Of a stretch of 64,000 nt of DNA, positions 59,529 to 64,000 are shown in pieces (the first letter of the stretch is position 1; each line of letters starts with the position of its first letter). Under the pieces are notes generated by a model that saw only the letters and a list, made by a program, of their open reading frames with translations, searched no databases and was not told the origin of the DNA. This DNA comes from G965240365 sp965240365. GTDB taxonomy: Bacteria > Pseudomonadota > Gammaproteobacteria > Eutrophobiales > Eutrophobiaceae. Position numbers and translations under genes: made by a program. The stretch covers positions 310,001-374,000 of the forward strand of contig OZ251218.1 in the NCBI GenBank assembly GCA_965240365.1, read 5' to 3'.

Positions 59529-61029
59529 AGTTTCCTCCGTTTGAGGGTGTCCTCCGACCGTTCATCTTAGGAGTATTGATGATCGAATTTAGTAGATGTG
59601 CCTCTGTCAAAGCGTCACCACTGACTTCATCATTGATATGTCCCTCATAAAGGCACAGCACACGATTGCTACATTTCAGAAGTTCCTCGATTTCAGAGGA
59701 GATGAGGACAATTGCAATTCTCTGTTCTTCTGCAATCTTTTGTATCAGTCGGTAAATTTCGTCTTTTGTATTCACATCAATGCCACGAGTTGGCTCATCA
59801 AAAATCATGACTTTTGGGGCGGCCATCAAGCTTCGGGCAATCAATATTTTTTGTTGGTTACCACCGGAGAGGTTCATAATTTTAGTCTCGTCCGACGCGG
59901 TTTTTACACGATAGTTATCAATAATATCCTGCGCCAAAGCCAGCTCCTGTGTCCCATCTATGATCCCGGCGCGGGCAATTTGAGCTAACAATCCGATACT
60001 GATATTCTGCCGTACACTGATATGGGGAAAAATACCATGCGATTTCCTTTCCTCGGATAGGTATATGACCCCACATGCGATTGACTTAGAAGGCTTACCG
60101 AATTGCCAGGGATGATCTTTGAACCAAGCTGCACCAGATGTTTTCTTACGTATCCCAAATAATGTTTGAAGAATTTCTGATCTCCCGGCACCCACAAGAC
60201 CGGCAAATCCCAGAACTTCACCTTCATGTAGGTCGAATGAAATGTCGCTAAACCCATCGCCAGACAAGTTCCTGACTCTCAGGATTTGAGCCCCTCTTTG
60301 ACCACGCGGACGGTATAGCCTCGACAGATCCATATCCTTGCCGGTCATCTGCTCTATAATCCAAGCTTGGGAAACCGATGCGCCGGCCGAATTTCCAACG
60401 ATCTTTCCATTGCGCAAGACAGAAATATTGGATTGTAATCTCAGGACTTCGTTTAGACGGTGGGAAATGAAAACAATCGCCTTATTTTCTAATTGCAGTT
60501 CTTTTACAATTAAGAACAATCTATCAATTTCGGAATTGGTCAAAGATGCAGTCGGTTCGTCCAAAATCAAAATATCTGAGCGTTCTTTTGCTAACACTCT
60601 CACAATTTGTAGCAGTTGCTTTTCGGCTATTGAAATATAGCGAACAATATCGCCTGGTTCGCAAGTCATCTTTAGTTGCTCAATGAACTTGCGCGCTTTC
60701 TTTTCAATCGCTTTTCGCCGAAACAACCCTTTGCGCGCAATTGTTCCGCTAAACGGTAAGAACATGTTTTCCGCCACGGTCATGTGGTCAAACAGGTTCA
60801 GTTCTTGTGGTACGTAACCGATAGTTGGCGGCTGAGATTCATCATAGTAAAGCTCCCCACCATCCGGTTTGTAGATACCGGTCAGAACTTTCACAAGCGT
60901 CGATTTACCAGCTCCGTTCTCTCCGACGATGCAATGCACTTCGCCACGTTCAAACGCGAGATCAACAGAATCTAAAGCAACCACACCTGGAAATGTCTTT
61001 GTAATGCTCCGAGCTTCAAGGAGGCTCAT
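59521..61029 (-). CDS. ABC sugar transporter ATPase with two nucleotide-binding domains (RbsA type)
   Basis: The 502-residue protein has two ABC domains. In the first, Walker A is GENGAGKSTL, signature ISIAEKQLLQI (diverged from LSVGQ as usual), and Walker B LILDEPTASL. In the second, Walker A is diverged (GLVGAGRSEIL), signature LSGGNQQKILIARSL, and Walker B VMIFDEPTRGID. This pattern is standard for RbsA/MglA/LsrA proteins. It is encoded between the binding protein and permease genes. Confidence 0.95.
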   Translation of the reverse strand: MSLLEARSITKTFPGVVALDSVDLAFERGEVHCIVGENGAGKSTLVKVLTGIYKPDGGELYYDESQPPTIGYVPQELNLFDHMTVAENMFLPFSGTIARKGLFRRKAIEKKARKFIEQLKMTCEPGDIVRYISIAEKQLLQIVRVLAKERSDILILDEPTASLTNSEIDRLFLIVKELQLENKAIVFISHRLNEVLRLQSNISVLRNGKIVGNSAGASVSQAWIIEQMTGKDMDLSRLYRPRGQRGAQILRVRNLSGDGFSDISFDLHEGEVLGFAGLVGAGRSEILQTLFGIRKKTSGAAWFKDHPWQFGKPSKSIACGVIYLSEERKSHGIFPHISVRQNISIGLLAQIARAGIIDGTQELALAQDIIDNYRVKTASDETKIMNLSGGNQQKILIARSLMAAPKVMIFDEPTRGIDVNTKDEIYRLIQKIAEEQRIAIVLISSEIEELLKCSNRVLCLYEGHINDEVSGDALTEAHLLNSIINTPKMNGRRTPSNGGNYV

Positions 61030-61101
61030 AAGATCTCACCCCTAAGGTGTTGCCGGGCTAACATGAGCTAACCCGGCAATTTTCGTATTGAACCGGAGTA
61101 C

Positions 61102-62067
61102 TTAGAAGCCGTCAATAATACCGTCTTTAACTAAGTCCGGCGTCATGTAACCGATGCCGGTATCAATCCAGGAAGGCGTCTGGAATCCCATGTTTTGCAG
61201 CATTAGTGTAATGGTCGTCCATTCACCAATCATGCGCGGGCGCGTGGCGATCGACAAGTCAAGCACGCCTTGGCGCATTAGTTCCTGAAGCTGTGGCACA
61301 TCGTCAATGCCGACATATTGCACGTCACCAACGCGCCCCGCCTCTTGCAATGCGAGCCCAACTCCAACAGGACCAGCAGCATCCACAACGGCGATTGCGT
61401 CTAAATCCGGATTTGCCGCAAGAATCCGAGAGGCCTCGGTCTGAGCGTTTTGCACATCGTCATAGTCGAAACCTTCGTCCACAACCTCAACATCTGGGTA
61501 TTTGGCAAACAGGTCCTGAATAGCCTGATAGCGGTCAGCATGAGCTGAGTTTGTTGGTACACCTTGTAAGATTGCGACTTTGCCACTTTCATCAATTCGC
61601 TTCAGAAGCTCTTCGGCCAAAATACGGCCCTGATCATAGAAGTCATTGGAGATATAGGTGAACTGCGACCCCTGGGGGGCAGTTGATACATAGAGAACAA
61701 CTGGAATTCCCCGGTCACGAGCTTCGTTCAGGATCGGCATTGAAGCATTCACGTCAATGGCATCAATCGCAATACCATCAGGCTGTGTTGCAATTGCACG
61801 TTCAAGCAACGTGTTTTGCTCAACCAGATTTGCCGTTGCCGGGGCTTGGTAGTCAATCGTAATCTTGGTACCCATCTGTGCACCCATTCGGTCCGCAGCA
61901 CCCACGGCTGCATTGTGAACGATGTCAAACCAAGCTTGTGCCAAAATTGGTATCATAACGAAACGATATTCGTCCTTGATCTCCGGCACCTTTGCCGCCT
62001 GCGCAGCATTTGCTGATAAACCGACAGCGCACGCTGCCATTGCTGCGAGTTTGAATAGTTTCCGCAT
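61102..62067 (-). CDS. Periplasmic sugar-binding protein (RbsB/LsrB type)
   Basis: This substrate-binding protein of about 321 residues has a signal peptide (MRKLFKLAAMAACAVGLSAN then AAQA) and a type I periplasmic fold: PILAQAWFDIVHNAAVGAAD, LVEQNTLLERAIATQPDGIA, RGIPVVLYVSTAPQGSQFTY, VAILQGVPTNSAHADRYQA, DAIAVVDAAGPVGVGLALQE. The ATG at 62067 follows GAGGAGGAAAAC. It is the first gene of the operon; abundant binding protein would be made from the promoter just upstream (AT-rich, 62068-62150). Confidence 0.93.
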   Translation of the reverse strand: MRKLFKLAAMAACAVGLSANAAQAAKVPEIKDEYRFVMIPILAQAWFDIVHNAAVGAADRMGAQMGTKITIDYQAPATANLVEQNTLLERAIATQPDGIAIDAIDVNASMPILNEARDRGIPVVLYVSTAPQGSQFTYISNDFYDQGRILAEELLKRIDESGKVAILQGVPTNSAHADRYQAIQDLFAKYPDVEVVDEGFDYDDVQNAQTEASRILAANPDLDAIAVVDAAGPVGVGLALQEAGRVGDVQYVGIDDVPQLQELMRQGVLDLSIATRPRMIGEWTTITLMLQNMGFQTPSWIDTGIGYMTPDLVKDGIIDGF

Positions 62068-62194
62068 GTTTTCCTCCTCTAAAATTGTTATTAATATCAA
62101 AATTAATATTTTTTTAAATTGTTAACGAGCATAACCTGTTAAATTGGCCCTGTCAACGATTTTTCCAAGGCTTTTTCAAGAATATATTCAGAAA

Positions 62195-62310
62195 ATATCC
62201 CATTCGGGATATTTTTGTCTTCTCTTACCCTTGCAAGCCCGGAACTTCCCCGATCAGGGAAGTTTTGCTTGAAACCGGCTTGAAACGGTATTATTTTCCC
62301 AAACGGGAAA
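62195..62310. promoter_or_regulatory. Three inverted-repeat operators of hipBA
   Basis: ATATCCC-ATTC-GGGATAT (62195-62212), AACTTCCC-CGATCA-GGGAAGTT (62243-62264) and TTTCCC-AAAC-GGGAAA (62295-62310) are spaced by about 50 bases. The last overlaps the hipB ribosome-binding region. HipB of E. coli binds TATCC-N8-GGATA repeats in its promoter, so these are likely HipB operators for autorepression. Confidence 0.65.
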
Positions 62311-62315
62311 GAAAA

Positions 62316-62531
62316 ATGACACCAGGACAGATCGGAAAACTGATACGCGACACGCGCAAAATCCAGGGGCTGCGCCAAGATGAACTGGCGGCCGCGGCCG
62401 GCGTTGGCCTGCGTTTTCTGGTTGAGCTGGAAGCCGGCAAGGAGACCGCCCAGCTTGGCAAAACGCTGAGCGTGCTCTCGGCGCTGGGCTGCGCTATCTA
62501 CATCAAGCCACCGGACGCGGGCGGCCAATGA
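62316..62531 (+). CDS. hipB: HipB-like antitoxin
   Basis: This 71-residue Xre-type DNA-binding antitoxin has a helix-turn-helix (LIRDTRKIQGLRQDELAAAA then GVGLRFLVELEAGKETAQ) and a C-terminal strand (GCAIYIKPP). ATG 62316 is preferred over an upstream in-frame start at 62265, which would run through two operator repeats. It overlaps hipA by four bases. It may still repress its promoter although the toxin is truncated. Confidence 0.88.
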   Translation: MTPGQIGKLIRDTRKIQGLRQDELAAAAGVGLRFLVELEAGKETAQLGKTLSVLSALGCAIYIKPPDAGGQ

Positions 62532-62952
62532 TGAACGCCCTGACCGTCTGGTGGGATCATGCAATGGTCGGCGCACTGAGGATAAACCGACATGGCGACA
62601 CGTCTTTTTCCTACGCTGAAACATGGCTGGGGCGCCCTTCCGCGCGCGCGATTTCCGTCTCCCTGCCCCTGCGCGCCGCGCCGTTTTCAAGGCGTGAAAG
62701 CCGGCCTTTTTTTGAAGGGCTTTTGCCGGAAGAAAGCCAGCGCATTGCGATTGCCGGCGCGCTTGGACTCTCGGAAGGGAACGAATTTCGCCTGCTGGAG
62801 GCGCTCGGCGGCGAGGTCGCCGGCGCGCTTTCCCTGTGGCCGGAGGGACAGCGGCCGCCCGTTGCGGCGGCGGCGATTGAACCGGCGCAAGCACCCGCCG
62901 ATGAGGCGCTGGTCGACATTCCAAACCGCCTGCCCGCCCGATGCTCGCTGGC
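62528..62952 (+). pseudogene. hipA: HipA toxin, N-terminal third only
   Basis: The surviving part is the HipA N-terminal domain (LTVWWDHAMVGALRINRHGD, ISVSLPLRAAPFSRRESRPF, FEGLLPEESQRIAIAGALGL). Near 62940 a short loss in a CCCG repeat shifts the frame; the other frame then reads RPMLAG, the conserved HipA loop, and at 62952 joins IS91 sequence. The kinase core with the catalytic loop is absent, so no toxin activity is expected. Confidence 0.85.
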
Positions 62953-63829
62953 GTATACGCTGAAGATGCCAGGGGGAAGATGTGCTTTCATTGGGTGAAG
63001 GCGCCGACTCAAGAAGAGTTGCTACGTTTAACGCATACCCTGAGTCATCGTGTTGCCCGGTTCCTGGAAAGGCGAGGGCTGCTTGAACGTGATGTGGAAA
63101 ACGGCTACCTGGTGTTTGAGCAGCAGGAAGAGGATGTGATGCAGCAGCTTTACGGTCATTCGGTGAGCTACCGAATTGCGGTGGGTCCACACCAAGGCCG
63201 TAAGGTTTTCACATTGCAAACCCTGCCACCCCTTGCGGGCGGTGAAGATTCGGGGCAGGCCACCAAGGTGGCCGGTTTTTCATTATATGCGAGTGTAGTC
63301 GCTGAACCGCATCGTCGAGATAAGCCGGAGCGGCTGTGTCGATATATTTCGCGACCAGCGGTATCGGAAAAGCGTCTGGTACTGACCCCGAACGGAAAGA
63401 TTCGTTACCAACTCAAGACGCCCTGCCGCGATGGCACTACGCATGTGCTCTTTGAGCCACTGGATTTTATTGCACGGCTGGCAGCCCTGGCGCCTAAACC
63501 CAGGGTCAACTTAACCCCTTTCCACGGTGTCTTCGCCCCCAACAGTAAACACCGCATTCAGCTAACCCCGGCCAGGCGGGGAACAAAGATCGCAGCAACA
63601 CACAGGCACGAACGCCTGACTGGAAAAAACACCGCCAGAGCGGCGCCGGGCAATGACCTGAATGCAACGCTTGAAACGGGTTTTCAATATCAACATCGAA
63701 ACCTGTGAACGTTGTGGTGGCCAGGTCAAGGTCATTGCCAGTATCGAAGCGCCGGCGGTGCTCGCACATATTCTAAAACACTTGAAACAAAAGGAAGCCT
63801 TGCAAGCCGGCATTCAACCGTACGAACTA
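62953..63829 (+). pseudogene. IS91-family transposase fragment, copy 2
   Basis: From the hipA junction the frame reads VYAEDARGKMCFHWVKAPTQ then EELLRLTHTL, LERRGLLERDVENGYLVFEQ, SLYASVVAEPHRRDKPERLC and RYISRPAVSEKRLVLTPNG (IS91 Y2 transposase core). It continues PLDFIARLAALAPKPRVNLT, with the same extra A and TGA-for-TGG defects as copy 1. The N-terminal part is missing at the hipA junction. The C-terminus is cut at 63828 by an IS5-type element inserted at TA. Confidence 0.85.
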
Positions 63830-64000
63830 GGGCGTAAACTCATAAGAGCCAAATCACAACAGCAGCGAGTTGTGCGGCAGCGAGGAACGTCTCGGGACAT
63901 CGGAAAGTTCGAAGGGACAACTGGCACCAGTCCTTGATGCGGTTGAACATGCGCTCAATGATGTTGCGTGTTTTATAGAGCTCGGTGTCGTATTCGAACT
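63828..64000 (-). mobile_element. IS5-type element B, copy 2, running off the window
   Basis: TAGGGCGTAAACTCATAA begins an almost identical copy of 46626-46800, in the same orientation, inserted in the IS91 remnant. Only its first about 170 bases are in the window. Confidence 0.85.

Overview
The window looks like a gammaproteobacterial chromosome segment. The evidence is gene order typical of that class: rhlB divergent from trxA-rho, rnfE-nth, ilvIH-ilvC-(psd)-pssA-leuA, serA-serB, and leuS-lptE-holA. The proteins also resemble E. coli/Pseudomonas forms; for example Nth keeps every E. coli active-site and Fe-S position. The core half is GC-rich. The genome appears loaded with short palindromic repeats, insertion sequences, IS relics and frameshifted genes, as in a bacterium undergoing repeat expansion or genome decay. 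No close species can be named from sequence reading alone.

Positions 1-38.3 kb are mostly core. A damaged AbiE toxin-antitoxin pair sits at the left edge. It is followed by RNA metabolism (rhlB, trxA, rho), DNA repair (nth, family-4 uracil-DNA glycosylase), branched-chain amino acid and phospholipid synthesis, cysM, a DUF4268 gene, an exonuclease, an L,D-transpeptidase, serA/serB, an outer-membrane barrel, fusA, a TonB-dependent receptor with a 26-base poly-C tract, holA/lptE/leuS, and a large transporter-histidine kinase-receiver protein. The gaps hold bipartite REP-like hairpins, some with a further insertion inside them.

Positions 38.4-53.5 kb form a mobile-element graveyard: IS630, IS4 (two copies), IS5-type (two families), an rve-type IS, IS481 and IS91. 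Some are nested with readable target duplications. Lodged among them are gene fragments (ald, thrS, a porin, hpaG), a short aromatic-catabolism remnant (hpaH, hpaI), an SDR, a hydroxyacid dehydrogenase and a SorC-type regulator. The striking feature is a 19-base palindrome, CCTGCCTGCWGCAGGCAGG, inserted without target duplication at least 13 times inside IS elements. Cutting out exactly 19 bases restores a family-like reading frame at nearly every site inside a transposase gene.

Positions 53.5-62.1 kb hold a lower-GC carbohydrate operon on the minus strand: periplasmic binding protein, ATPase, permease, VOC protein, hydroxyacid dehydrogenase, LsrK-like kinase and a class II aldolase truncated by an IS. 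It probably came by transfer, perhaps from an alphaproteobacterium. The window ends with hipB, a truncated hipA, an IS91 remnant and a second IS5-type copy. These last two match, in direct orientation, elements at 46.6-48.7 kb, so the carbohydrate region is bracketed by repeats.
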